A stretch of DNA of 64,000 bases from Paenibacillus luteus (lineage in GTDB: Bacteria > Bacillota > Bacilli > Paenibacillales > Paenibacillaceae). Positions 10,337 through 19,073 of the stretch are shown here, piece after piece. The first letter of the stretch is position 1. Each line of letters begins with the position of its first letter. The notes under the pieces are model-generated. The model was not told where the DNA came from and did not search any database. It saw only the letters and a program-made list of their open reading frames with translations. Position numbers and translations under genes: made by a program. The stretch is from positions 62,001 through 126,000 of the forward strand of contig NZ_SKCD01000016.1 of assembly GCF_006542765.1 (NCBI RefSeq), written 5' to 3'.

Positions 10337-11311
10337 CTAGAATAAAGATGTATTGTTCAAGCGTTTGGATACAAAATTTGCTGTCAATAGCAAAATCAAT
10401 GCATTAATGGATTTAATCAGGCCAACGGCTGTCGAATAGGAATAACGTGCTTGTTGAAGGCCAACTTGGTACACATACACATCGATCACATTGCTGGCAG
10501 ACTCGTTAAGCTGATTTTTAAGTACCATGATTTGGTCAAAGTTCGAGTTCAGAACTCCACTGACTGCCAATATAAACAGAATGGATATGGTTCCTTTAAT
10601 GGATGGCAGCGTAAGATAAAACATTTTTTGAAATCTTCCAGCTCCGTCTATCGTTGCCGCTTCATACAGTTCGGGTGAAATCCCAGCAATAGCCGCCAAA
10701 TAGATAATCGCCGACCATCCCAGCTCCTTCCAAATATCCGAGAGGATGGCAAGGCCCCAAAAGTATGTAGGCTCGGCCAAAAAAACGATAGGCTCCTTAA
10801 TGATATGAAGCCATATGAGCACATCGTTGATAATTCCCACGTCGGCTAGCCAAGTCGTCATGATGCCGCCTAAGATGACCCATGACAAAAAGTGAGGTAA
10901 ATATGAAATCGTTTGAATGGATCGCTTGAAGCGTATGGATCGAATTTCATTTAGAAATAAGGCGAACAGTATGGGAAGCGGAAAACCAATCGCAAGTTTG
11001 AGGAAACTCATGCCCAATGTGTTCTTGATCACATATTTCAAATTGTCATCTTCCATAAAGGCTTTGAAATGCTCCATCCCGACCCATGGTGCCTCCGAGA
11101 TCGGCTTAACAATATTGAATTCTTTAAACGCAATGATAATCCCATAAATAGGAATGTAATTGAATATAACCATCCAACCTACGCCAAGCAATGCCATTGC
11201 TTGCAAATAACGCTGGTTCACAAGCTTTTTCAGGAATTTGCTTTTTCTCTTTTTAGGAAAAGAGCTTGATACCGGAATACTTGCCTTTGAATCCATGTGC
11301 TGCGCCTTCAT
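10337..11311 (-). CDS. Carbohydrate ABC transporter permease (LplB/YtcP partner type)
   Basis: First gene of the transporter operon. It is a MalF-like permease of the LplB subfamily (324 residues) with a basic cytoplasmic N-terminus, about six membrane helices and the EAA loop YEAATIDGAGRFQKMFYLTL. The C-terminus has the subfamily's alternating helix and basic end (ANFVSKRLNNTSLF). The start is set by GGAGGAATAACACA before the ATG. Its promoter lies in the ~200-bp region shared with the divergent GH78-like gene; a TACAAT box sits about 50 bp upstream without a good -35, which suggests activator dependence, probably on the linked YesN-type regulator (inference). Confidence 0.92.
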   Translation of the reverse strand: MKAQHMDSKASIPVSSSFPKKRKSKFLKKLVNQRYLQAMALLGVGWMVIFNYIPIYGIIIAFKEFNIVKPISEAPWVGMEHFKAFMEDDNLKYVIKNTLGMSFLKLAIGFPLPILFALFLNEIRSIRFKRSIQTISYLPHFLSWVILGGIMTTWLADVGIINDVLIWLHIIKEPIVFLAEPTYFWGLAILSDIWKELGWSAIIYLAAIAGISPELYEAATIDGAGRFQKMFYLTLPSIKGTISILFILAVSGVLNSNFDQIMVLKNQLNESASNVIDVYVYQVGLQQARYSYSTAVGLIKSINALILLLTANFVSKRLNNTSLF

Positions 11312-11387
11312 TGTGTTATTCCTCCAAACGGGTTAACTGAATGTCACTATTGTATTTCATCAACACCAATGACATAAGGCGCTAAAT

Positions 11388-11403
11388 TGCAGCTATAGTT
11401 GCA
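11388..11403. promoter_or_regulatory. Near-palindrome and direct repeat in the divergent transporter/GH78-like promoter region
   Basis: The 16-mer TGCAGCTATAGTTGCA matches its own reverse complement at 14 of 16 positions. On the minus strand the same place shows CTGCAA twice, 12 bp apart. It lies about 30 bp upstream of the candidate TACAAT -10 box of the permease operon, a plausible operator position. Which regulator would bind is not known. Confidence 0.35.
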
Positions 11404-11514
11404 GAATTTTAGATACGCTTTCTTTTCGGATCGGGCTGGTGCTAACATGAAAACAGAAAAACCACTCCTACCTGCATGTTATAGCGAGATCATTTTCTGA
11501 GAGGGGAACTATAC

Positions 11515-13089
11515 GTGGCGAACATCCAAGTAATTAAGGATCATACCATTATTAGAAATGAAGATTTTATTGCAAAAGCGGAGCAGTTAAAGCCGGAGCT
11601 AATCCGTACGGAAGCACATCCGGTCCATCTTATAGATGTGGTATCTGATGCTTCTGTCGTACATGGATGGAGAGCGAACATCTTGGAGCCCGCCGAAGGG
11701 CTCAGCGATAAAAGCTTTGGCAAAGGCGATCAATTTATTCTGGATTTTGGAACACATCTTGTTGGATATTTGGACCACATCCACATCAGCCCAGTGGGAA
11801 GTCCGCCGGATGCGCCGCTTCATCTTAAAATCACCTTCGGCGAAATGCCAATAGAGATGGCAGAGCCCTTCGGTTCCTATGAAGGCTGGATTAGCAGCTC
11901 CTGGCTCCAAGAAGAAGTGTTCCACATCGATATACTGCCAGGGGTTTTATCCCTGCCTCGACGTTACAGTTTCCGTTATGTGAAGTTCGAAGTGCTCGCT
12001 GCTTCTCAGAAATATCGTGTCTCCTTCGACAAGTTCGCATGCCGTACCGTTACTTCCGCGGATATCAGCAAGGTCACGCCATTGGAGCACCCAGACGAGC
12101 TTATCAAGAAAATCGATGAGGTTAGCATCAAAACATTGCAGGACTGCATGCAGCTCGTGTTCGAGGATGGCCCTAAGCGCGATCGCCGTCTATGGTTAGG
12201 GGATCTTCGCCTCCAAGCCTTGGCTAACTACGAGACCTTCAAAAATTACGATCTAGTCAAACGAAACCTGTATTTGTTCGCCGCCGTTCCTAATGATAAA
12301 GGACAGATTACAGCCAATGTATTCACCTTTGCTGATCTGATCGCCGATGATACGTATCTTCTTGACTATTCCATTTTCTTTGTCACTACCTTATATGACT
12401 ATTATGCAGCCACACAGGACCTGCAAACGTTGACAGAACTATGGCCATTAGCTCTCAGGCAGATCGAGATTGCCTTAGCTCATTTGGATGAGAACCATCT
12501 CATTCGCGATGCAAATTCATGGTATTCCTTTATCGATTGGAATCAGGAACTGAACAAGCAGGCACCAACGCAAGGCGTGCTAATTTACGCTCTTAGAAGA
12601 GCGATAAAAATAGCCGAAATTGTGAGCAGTGATGCCCTCGACATGCTAGAGCAGCAGCTTAATCACACTGTAATTTCGGCTAGAAAACATTTATGGGATC
12701 AGGATGCCGGCTTTTTCGTAAGCGGCGTGGACCTTCAAGTCTCATGGGCAAGCCAAATTTGGATGGTACTCGCCGAAGTATGGGAGCCGCAAAAAAATAA
12801 AGAGCTGCTTAATCGTTTATTGGAAAGGAATCCCGATGTCAGAGTAACGACTCCTTACCTGTACCATCATCTCGTTGAAGCTCTTATTCTTGTTGGTGAA
12901 ACCGCCGTCGCTGTCAATCAAATGAAAGCTTATTGGGGTGAAATGATTAAGGACGGGGCCGATACGTTCTGGGAACTATACGACCCCAATCATAAATCCT
13001 TTTCTCCGTATGGTAATCCTATCATCAATAGTTATTGCCATGCATGGAGCTGCACGCCAACGTATTTGATTCGGAAATATAATTTGTAA
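11515..13089 (+). CDS. Compact GH78-like (alpha-L-rhamnosidase-related) hydrolase
   Basis: Cytoplasmic (no signal peptide) hydrolase related to the catalytic (alpha/alpha)6 barrel of family 78. An N-terminal beta-sandwich (~1-190) precedes the barrel. The segment DGPKRDRRLWLGDL (~residue 220) corresponds to the DCPQRERAGWTGD acid motif of the three larger GH78 proteins in this window, and DTFWELYDP near the C-terminus to their IWExW base motif. At 524 residues it is much shorter than the ~930-residue relatives and lacks their extra N- and C-terminal beta domains. Activity on rhamnosides is therefore inference; a related deoxy-sugar or uronide is possible. It starts with GTG after GAGAGGGGAAC, is divergent from the ABC operon, and ends at a strong terminator. 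Confidence 0.75.
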   Translation: MANIQVIKDHTIIRNEDFIAKAEQLKPELIRTEAHPVHLIDVVSDASVVHGWRANILEPAEGLSDKSFGKGDQFILDFGTHLVGYLDHIHISPVGSPPDAPLHLKITFGEMPIEMAEPFGSYEGWISSSWLQEEVFHIDILPGVLSLPRRYSFRYVKFEVLAASQKYRVSFDKFACRTVTSADISKVTPLEHPDELIKKIDEVSIKTLQDCMQLVFEDGPKRDRRLWLGDLRLQALANYETFKNYDLVKRNLYLFAAVPNDKGQITANVFTFADLIADDTYLLDYSIFFVTTLYDYYAATQDLQTLTELWPLALRQIEIALAHLDENHLIRDANSWYSFIDWNQELNKQAPTQGVLIYALRRAIKIAEIVSSDALDMLEQQLNHTVISARKHLWDQDAGFFVSGVDLQVSWASQIWMVLAEVWEPQKNKELLNRLLERNPDVRVTTPYLYHHLVEALILVGETAVAVNQMKAYWGEMIKDGADTFWELYDPNHKSFSPYGNPIINSYCHAWSCTPTYLIRKYNL

Positions 13090-13107
13090 ATCAATTTGCT
13101 TGCAAAT

Positions 13108-13133
13108 AAAAAGGACCTCGTGAGGTCCTTTTT
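13108..13133. terminator. Bidirectional terminator between convergent genes
   Basis: AAGGACCTC-GT-GAGGTCCTT flanked by A-run on one side and T-run on the other. It serves the GH78-like gene on + and the lone binding protein gene on -. Confidence 0.85.
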
Positions 13134-13144
13134 CCTTGTTCATC

Positions 13145-14467
13145 TCATGAATGAGTTAATTCATTTTGCAGGGCTGTCATATAATCAAGCGGAGCGTAAT
13201 CGTCGTTAGTGATGAGCAGTTGCGCATTGTTCCACGCCATCAGTTGTGCGTTCGTATCAAATCTGGCTTCGAACCACAGTGCCCCTTTTGTAACTTCGCC
13301 AATTTTTTGTTGAATCAGCTTCGTTAACAGAGGTAGATCATCAGGTGTAGTACTAACGTTAAATCCTGTCACGATGCCAAGCTCGTTCATCGCACGATTC
13401 CCATATCGCTCAAATACGTATCTAATCCATTGTCCGACCTCTGGGGTATACGCTGACTTGGAAAACGACGTCGTAAGCCCGGCATTAATTGGGTACTCAT
13501 CCAGCGTTCCGATCCCATCACGAACAAGTGGGATGCTGAAAAATCCAATCTGGTCCGATCCGATTTGATTGCGTTCCTCGTCGTTAAAGGCCCGGAGCTG
13601 CCAGCTCCCCATATAGAACATTGCCGCTTTTCCTTGTAGAAACAAATCAACTGACGTACCCATATCGATCGTATTAACCCGTGGTCCAAAATACCCGCTT
13701 AATCCCATATTTTGAACTGTTCGGGCCGCTTCCACAAAACCAGGGCTCGTCAGCGATATTTCCCCTTTATCGACACGCTCCATAATATCGGTGCCATACA
13801 TACGGATCGCGTATGCATTGATCAACCGCGTAATTGGCCATTTGTCCTTACCCGCCACAGAGAAAGGCTGTATTCCCTTTTCTTGCAATAAGGAAGCGAT
13901 CTCCAGCATATCTTCCCATGTTTGCGGTTCGCTCAGTCCATACTCTCTAAAGATCTTCTTGTTATACCAGAAACCCTCGATATTAAACTCCAGAGGGATT
14001 GCATAGAGCCCCCCGTCCGCATAGGACTTGAGCAATTCAGTAGCGGCAGGATTCATGTATGACATAAGGCCAAGCTGAGTGAATGTCTCCTCTACATTTA
14101 ACGCGGCATCACTATGAATCAGATCCTGCAGCGGTTTGCCTGATTGATAACTAAACATCGTCGGCAGATCATTGCTTGCCGCTAGCAGCTGTACACGTTG
14201 GTTTAAATCACTCTCCGCAACGTTCTCGAATTTGTAATTAACTTCGGGGTGCTTCTCTTCGTATTCTTGCGCTAGCTCACTGATGATGAGAGCGCTTCCC
14301 TCGTTCTCTTTATTAGAGCTTAAATATAGAATCGTCGTTGGCGTGGTTGTGTAACTACTCACCATTCCCACTTCTGATGCAGCCGCCCCTCTACAGCCAA
14401 AAAGGACACAGAGTGACATCATTACAATGACTAAGCGCCCACCGAAAAATAAGAGTTCACCCTTCAT
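13145..14467 (-). CDS. Lone extracellular solute-binding lipoprotein co-transcribed with a two-component system
   Basis: Family 1 (MalE/UgpB-like) sugar-binding lipoprotein of 440 residues. The signal peptide ends at the lipobox V-L-F-G-C, Cys25. The mature fold has typical family segments (LAQEYEEKHPEVNYKFENV, GLYAIPLEFNIEGFWYNKK, GKAAMFYMGSWQL). Its ATG overlaps the TGA of the response regulator gene by four bases (ATGA), so translation is coupled. No permease genes are beside it, unlike the two full ABC sets in the window. It may present the ligand to the linked YesM-type kinase, or serve permeases encoded elsewhere; the sequence does not decide. Confidence 0.85.
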   Translation of the reverse strand: MKGELLFFGGRLVIVMMSLCVLFGCRGAAASEVGMVSSYTTTPTTILYLSSNKENEGSALIISELAQEYEEKHPEVNYKFENVAESDLNQRVQLLAASNDLPTMFSYQSGKPLQDLIHSDAALNVEETFTQLGLMSYMNPAATELLKSYADGGLYAIPLEFNIEGFWYNKKIFREYGLSEPQTWEDMLEIASLLQEKGIQPFSVAGKDKWPITRLINAYAIRMYGTDIMERVDKGEISLTSPGFVEAARTVQNMGLSGYFGPRVNTIDMGTSVDLFLQGKAAMFYMGSWQLRAFNDEERNQIGSDQIGFFSIPLVRDGIGTLDEYPINAGLTTSFSKSAYTPEVGQWIRYVFERYGNRAMNELGIVTGFNVSTTPDDLPLLTKLIQQKIGEVTKGALWFEARFDTNAQLMAWNNAQLLITNDDYAPLDYMTALQNELTHS

Positions 14468-15942
14468 GTACCTATCCCCATAGAACGAAATTGACCAGGC
14501 GTCAGGCCAGTCTGCTTTTTGAATACCTCTGAGAAATGCCGAGCATGATAGTAGCCTACTCGCTCACTGATATCCTGAATCGATAACTCTTCGTTTAACA
14601 TCGCCTTGGATTTTTCTATTCGAATTTTTGTCAGATGCTTAATGTAGGAAACGCCCATTTCCTCTTTAAACAAAAGGCTGAAGTAGGTCACGTTCATTCC
14701 AACATGATCGGCAACCTCCTGCTGAGTCAGATCACGTCCCAAGTGAGCATTCATGTAAATAGCAGCCTTCTCAACCGCCGCGTGCTTGGATCTCGTTCGA
14801 ACATCGATGATCCAATGCATGATTCGCTCTATTTCCTCACGCAGCCAGAACATCATCTCTTCTAACGTTTGCATGCCAAGGAGCTTGCGCTCGGGCAGGT
14901 GCCCCGGAGGGTTTAGCCCTGCCAAGCTCTGTCCTGTTTCCTTCGCGACCTCGAGCGCGTGAAAAACCATTCTCATCAGCTCAATCCCGGCAACTTCAGG
15001 ATCGGGCTTCATCTTGCGGAATTCATCCAGATAGTTATCCAATTTATGCATCAAAGCCTCTATGTCACCAATACGCATATCGAATAGCACTTCATCCTCG
15101 ATTTTGGTCAGATGCAGATTAATAGACTCGGCTTCTCCAAGCTCCCCGAATTTAATCCAGCCCTTATCCTCTAGATAAGTTCCATACCGAAGCGCCCTTT
15201 GCGCTTCTTTGTAGCTTATAGAAGCAAGGCTTACTGAGGAATAGGTGTTGCCTGACCCAATCGTCGCCTGCGTGTAGTTCTCCAAACTCTCCGTCCAACA
15301 GGCGGATTGCAGATCGAAGTGAAAAACAACGACGAGATGCTCACCTCCGTTCTTAATAGGTACAAGCCGGTAATCTGGCCCATTAGGTAAATGCATGTGC
15401 TCGTCCGATAGTGCCAGGACAGTTATACCTTTCACTTTGCAAGCCTCGTGTCCAAATTGTTCTTCCCAGCCGCAAATTGCTTCTTCACCGCGGAGGAGAA
15501 GCTGAAGCGTGCTATGAATAAGAAGCTGCTGCTTGCTTTCACGTTTAAGCATGGACATCTCCGATTGCTCCTGAATTCTCACTACTGCCTTGCGGATTCC
15601 ATCCTTAACTTTCTCCAACGTAATTGGCTTCTCCAAGTAGTCAATTACCCCCAGATTAATCGCCTTCTTCACATAATCGAATTCATTATACCCGCTGAAG
15701 ACAATGCACATGGTATCAGGAGCCTCTGTTCGGATTTTCTCTATCAGCTCCAGTCCATCTAGACCAGGCATGCGTATATCCGTTATGACGATATCCGGCC
15801 GATGCTGCCTAAATATGCTTAGGGCTGACAAGCCGTCTTTAGCTGTTCCTACCAGCTCTACCCCGCATTCCAACCAATCGATCAATTTAATCAAGCCCTT
15901 CAGGACAATGAACTCGTCATCGAATAAAACGGCTTTCAGCAT
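14464..15942 (-). CDS. YesN-type response regulator, AraC family
   Basis: Receiver domain with LFDDE, phospho-acceptor Asp55 in IVITDIRMPGLDG and Lys in LEKPI; C-terminal AraC helix-turn-helix pair (LTQQEVADHVGMNVTYFSLL and DISERVGYYHARHFSEVF). Length 492 is normal. It sits 3 bp after its kinase and overlaps the downstream binding protein gene, making a three-gene operon. Targets are not evident; nearby surface enzyme genes are candidates only by position. Confidence 0.92.
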   Translation of the reverse strand: MLKAVLFDDEFIVLKGLIKLIDWLECGVELVGTAKDGLSALSIFRQHRPDIVITDIRMPGLDGLELIEKIRTEAPDTMCIVFSGYNEFDYVKKAINLGVIDYLEKPITLEKVKDGIRKAVVRIQEQSEMSMLKRESKQQLLIHSTLQLLLRGEEAICGWEEQFGHEACKVKGITVLALSDEHMHLPNGPDYRLVPIKNGGEHLVVVFHFDLQSACWTESLENYTQATIGSGNTYSSVSLASISYKEAQRALRYGTYLEDKGWIKFGELGEAESINLHLTKIEDEVLFDMRIGDIEALMHKLDNYLDEFRKMKPDPEVAGIELMRMVFHALEVAKETGQSLAGLNPPGHLPERKLLGMQTLEEMMFWLREEIERIMHWIIDVRTRSKHAAVEKAAIYMNAHLGRDLTQQEVADHVGMNVTYFSLLFKEEMGVSYIKHLTKIRIEKSKAMLNEELSIQDISERVGYYHARHFSEVFKKQTGLTPGQFRSMGIGT

Positions 15943-15945
15943 GAG

Positions 15946-17718
15946 CTATGCCTCCCTCGGAAAATGTCTTAATGGAAATCGCAGTTGCACCTTGGTTCCC
16001 TCTCCAACCCTGCTATCGATCGTAAAGGAACTAGTAGGTCCGTAGAACAAACTTAGTCTTTCCTTCACGTTTTGCATGCCATATCCCTGTTCCGTCTTAA
16101 ACAAATCATCCATTCCTACACCGTCATCCTCAACGGTAAAGACAAGAAACTCCCCATCCTTACGTCCGGTTAGACGAATCATCCCTTCACCCACCTTAGG
16201 CTCCAAGCCGTGGTAAATAGCGTTTTCAACCAAAGGCTGAAGCAGGAGCTTCATAATCTCAAAGCTGTTGATTTCCTCTTCCAGTACCTCTTCGTATTGA
16301 AACCGGTTATCGTATCGCATATTTTGGATAATCATGTAGTGCCTGATATGCTGAATCTCTTTAAACACCGGTATGAGCTCTCTCCCTTTATTTAAACTGA
16401 GTTTGAAGCTCTCAGAAAGCGAAAGCGCCATCTGCGCGATATCCTCCTTCTCCTCCAGAAGCGCCATGAAATAGATCGAATCCAGCGTATTATAGAGAAA
16501 GTGAGGTTTGATTTGTGCTTGGAGCGAACGCAGCTCCGCCTCTCGTTCCTTAAGCTGAGATTGCAGCAAGCTTTCGCTCAACTGCTGATTAACGACCGCA
16601 AGTCGCCTGAAGGTCTGGCTTATCACACCCACTTCATCGGCTGAGAATGTTTCCTTCCCTTCGTTCGCTTGATTTCCCTTCGCCCAATCGACGATCATTT
16701 TTTTGAGCTGCAGCAATGGCTTTGTAATAGTGCCTGATACAAAATAGGAGACAAGCAGTGCAATACCTGCCATGAAAGCGGCAAGAAGCAGCGTAATGTC
16801 GCCGATCCGATCGGATTGTTTGAGCAGCGATTGGGTTTCGACGAAATAGATGAATATCCAGCCGCTCGTCGAATTATTGTAGACGCTGAAGATGTACCCG
16901 GCTTCCCTTAACTTGTCCAGCAAGTCTTCGTAACTGCCATCTAGGCCAATGTTTTCGGTTAATTCAGGCCGGTAATTGTAGACGACCTTAGGCTTCATCA
17001 TCGATGTATCAAGCACGAGAAAACCACTCTCCCCACTTTCATTCAGAGTCTGCTCGAAGATCGATTTCTTAATGTTAATGACAAGGAGTCCAATCTGGCC
17101 TCCTGTTAATTGATTGGGATCACGTAATAATTTTACGCTCGAGAAGGAACTGCCTACCTTGTCTTCCAGTACGTTATAACCAAAGAAGACCTCTTTTCCT
17201 TTCGCAGATAGCGTCTTGATGTACCAATCCGTCAAAGGAATTTGCCTCCGGGTGTCATCCGTTCCGTACCTCCCTGCTTGCTCGGAGCGTCCGTAGCAGA
17301 CGGATCGGTAATTGCGGTCAAAAATGCAGATGGATTCAATATAATGCGTATCGAATAGATTAGAGACAACGATGTTTTGCAGCTTGTTTGCCGTCCGTAT
17401 ATCAATGACCGACTGATCGTTACCATTGCTCCCCCCACTCAATACCAGTTCTTTGCGCAGCTCGTCGTTACTTAAAATGATCCGATTCATATTGATAATG
17501 TTGCGTAGGAGAAGATCAGCCACCTCGCTTGATGTTTTCAAGTAGCCTCTGTTCGTTTGCATATGATTTTCAATCAGAGTTTCCTTTGCAATATTGAAGG
17601 AAACGTAACCCAATACGAACAATGGAGGCAGCGATACTAAGATCATGGCTGCAAAAAACCTTCCTCTGATCCTTGGCTGGCGAAACAACTGCAATAAGTA
17701 GTGAATCCGTGATTTCAT
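15946..17718 (-). CDS. YesM-type sensor histidine kinase
   Basis: 590-residue membrane kinase: TM1 near 22-42 (FFAAMILVSLPPLFVLGYV), an extracellular Cache-like sensor, TM2 near 305-325 (ITLLLAAFMAGIALLVSYF), HAMP, and a His_kinase module with His406 in QIKPHFLYNTLD. ATP-binding motifs include PLVENAIYHG, EDDGVGMDD and GYGMQNVKERL. It begins with ATG after AAAGGAAGATCATC and heads the operon with the response regulator and the lone binding protein. Confidence 0.92.
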   Translation of the reverse strand: MKSRIHYLLQLFRQPRIRGRFFAAMILVSLPPLFVLGYVSFNIAKETLIENHMQTNRGYLKTSSEVADLLLRNIINMNRIILSNDELRKELVLSGGSNGNDQSVIDIRTANKLQNIVVSNLFDTHYIESICIFDRNYRSVCYGRSEQAGRYGTDDTRRQIPLTDWYIKTLSAKGKEVFFGYNVLEDKVGSSFSSVKLLRDPNQLTGGQIGLLVINIKKSIFEQTLNESGESGFLVLDTSMMKPKVVYNYRPELTENIGLDGSYEDLLDKLREAGYIFSVYNNSTSGWIFIYFVETQSLLKQSDRIGDITLLLAAFMAGIALLVSYFVSGTITKPLLQLKKMIVDWAKGNQANEGKETFSADEVGVISQTFRRLAVVNQQLSESLLQSQLKEREAELRSLQAQIKPHFLYNTLDSIYFMALLEEKEDIAQMALSLSESFKLSLNKGRELIPVFKEIQHIRHYMIIQNMRYDNRFQYEEVLEEEINSFEIMKLLLQPLVENAIYHGLEPKVGEGMIRLTGRKDGEFLVFTVEDDGVGMDDLFKTEQGYGMQNVKERLSLFYGPTSSFTIDSRVGEGTKVQLRFPLRHFPREA

Positions 17719-17844
17719 GATGATCTTCCTTTAACAAAAATAGTAGAATTAGTCCCGTAAACAAAAGATTCCCCGCCTGCGAGAGAAAAACCTCTATCGT
17801 CAGATCAGGGAATGAGTCGGCCTGTCAAAGACCACTTATATGAA

Positions 17845-17855
17845 CATTATATCAG
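17845..17855 (-). promoter_or_regulatory. Candidate extended -10 promoter of the kinase operon
   Basis: On the minus strand TGATATAATG gives a perfect TATAAT preceded by TG one base upstream (extended -10), about 130 bp before the kinase ATG. No TTGACA-like -35 is visible, which fits an extended -10 or activated promoter. Confidence 0.45.
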
Positions 17856-17950
17856 GGAGACCCTAGCTGCGCATGGGCGCATTTTCAGGTCAAGTCCGCA
17901 TATATCAGGTTTTATTCGATCTGTCCCCCCTTGTTGTCCCTTCAATTTGT

Positions 17951-18994
17951 TTACCCCTTGGCTAAATAATCGACGATTCTCAAGACTAGCGTTACCGCCT
18001 CCGCCCGGCTTGTATAAGCAGCAGGAACGAATAAGTTTTTGCCACGTCCATTGACAAGCTCGGCATTAACCGCTGCCCAGACGTATGGCCTCGCCCAAGA
18101 TGGGATGCTTGCCGCATCGTCAAAAGCAATCGTTCCAGATTCCGTCGTATTCAGCTTCAACAAGCGTGCCGCAATTGTCGTCATTTCTGCTCGGGTAATC
18201 GGCTGATTTGGCCGGAACGTATTGTCGTCAAAGCCCTTAATCCATCCCTCAGCAGCCGCTATCGACACAAAAGGTATCGCCCATTTGCCGATCTTATCGC
18301 TATCTTTGAAGAGTAGCTCTGAACTCGTAGAGTCCGATGCCACGTTTAAGCCGCGTGCCAGCATCGTTACGAATTCCGCGCGTGTGACATTGCGACTTGG
18401 TTTAAAGGTTCCATCTATATAACCTCTAATGATACCAAGTGCTGCTGCTCTCTCGATAGAAGACTTCGCCCAGTGACCTTCAGGTACATCTTTAAAAGCG
18501 ATAGAGTTTGTATTGGATACGAGAATAGACGCCCGTGCAGTGAGCGCAACTTCACTAGCTGTCTTGTTTTTATCCACAGTCTTGATCCTCGTGAGGTCAA
18601 TTTCGGACCTTCCCGCTTCAAGTGATTTGAATGTCAAGGTTGCCAGATCTGATGAACCGCTAACCCCCTTCGTAGACGAACCTACTTTCGTAAAAGCAAA
18701 AGTGATGACGCTATCCTTGACGATCGGAGGAACAGCGAATCCATCACCAAGCGAGCTGGACGCCTTGACGAATTGCCATTTCACCGGAGAATATGCAAGA
18801 TTAATTTCATATCCAAACATATCTTGTAAATGGTCGGCATGAATGATGACTGAAATCTCATCTCCGACTTTTGGAAGATAGTTGCTTGCCGTTATTGTAA
18901 AAACGGGCTTATCTACAGCAGTTGCAGCTCCAATTGGCATGATTAATAACAAAATAACAATGGATAGCAAGGAATACAGTATTCGTGATGCCAT
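17951..18994 (-). CDS. Cohesin-domain cell-surface protein with three SLH domains
   Basis: Small (347 residue) surface protein that looks like a cohesin anchor. The signal peptide is residues 1-~26 (ending GAATAV). Residues ~30-160 form a cohesin-type beta-sandwich (VGDEISVIIHADHL, YEINLAYSPVKWQFV, LATLTFKSLEAG). Three SLH repeats follow (~170-347, with VTRAEF, ITRAEM and TSRAEA). SLH domains bind pyruvylated secondary wall polymer, and cohesins bind dockerins (family knowledge). The upstream gene of the same orientation encodes a GH3 enzyme ending in a dockerin, an obvious possible partner. AAAGGGCGG precedes the ATG. The gap to the GH3 gene is 79 bp and holds a hairpin without T-run, so co-transcription is likely. 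Binding of this cohesin to that dockerin is inference. Confidence 0.85.
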   Translation of the reverse strand: MASRILYSLLSIVILLLIMPIGAATAVDKPVFTITASNYLPKVGDEISVIIHADHLQDMFGYEINLAYSPVKWQFVKASSSLGDGFAVPPIVKDSVITFAFTKVGSSTKGVSGSSDLATLTFKSLEAGRSEIDLTRIKTVDKNKTASEVALTARASILVSNTNSIAFKDVPEGHWAKSSIERAAALGIIRGYIDGTFKPSRNVTRAEFVTMLARGLNVASDSTSSELLFKDSDKIGKWAIPFVSIAAAEGWIKGFDDNTFRPNQPITRAEMTTIAARLLKLNTTESGTIAFDDAASIPSWARPYVWAAVNAELVNGRGKNLFVPAAYTSRAEAVTLVLRIVDYLAKG

Positions 18995-19017
18995 AACGTA
19001 ACCGCCCTTTCAAAGAT

Positions 19018-19054
19018 AACGGAGAAGAAGACAGCTGCCTGTCTTCCTCCCGTT
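19018..19054 (-). other. Intercistronic stem-loop between GH3 and cohesin-SLH genes
   Basis: AACGGGAGGAAGACAG and CTGTCTTCTTCTCCGTT (minus strand) pair almost fully, with a 4-nt loop and a perfect 8-bp core. There is no T-run, so read-through or mRNA processing is more likely than termination. Confidence 0.55.
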
Positions 19055-19073
19055 TCTTATTTTACTTATGAGA

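Noticed and set aside
11340..11514. The 21-bp/20-bp operator geometry upstream of the first ABC operon
   Set aside because: A TACAAT box is present, but the sequence 20 bp upstream is not nnCRTTATAY, so this promoter was left out of the shared set.
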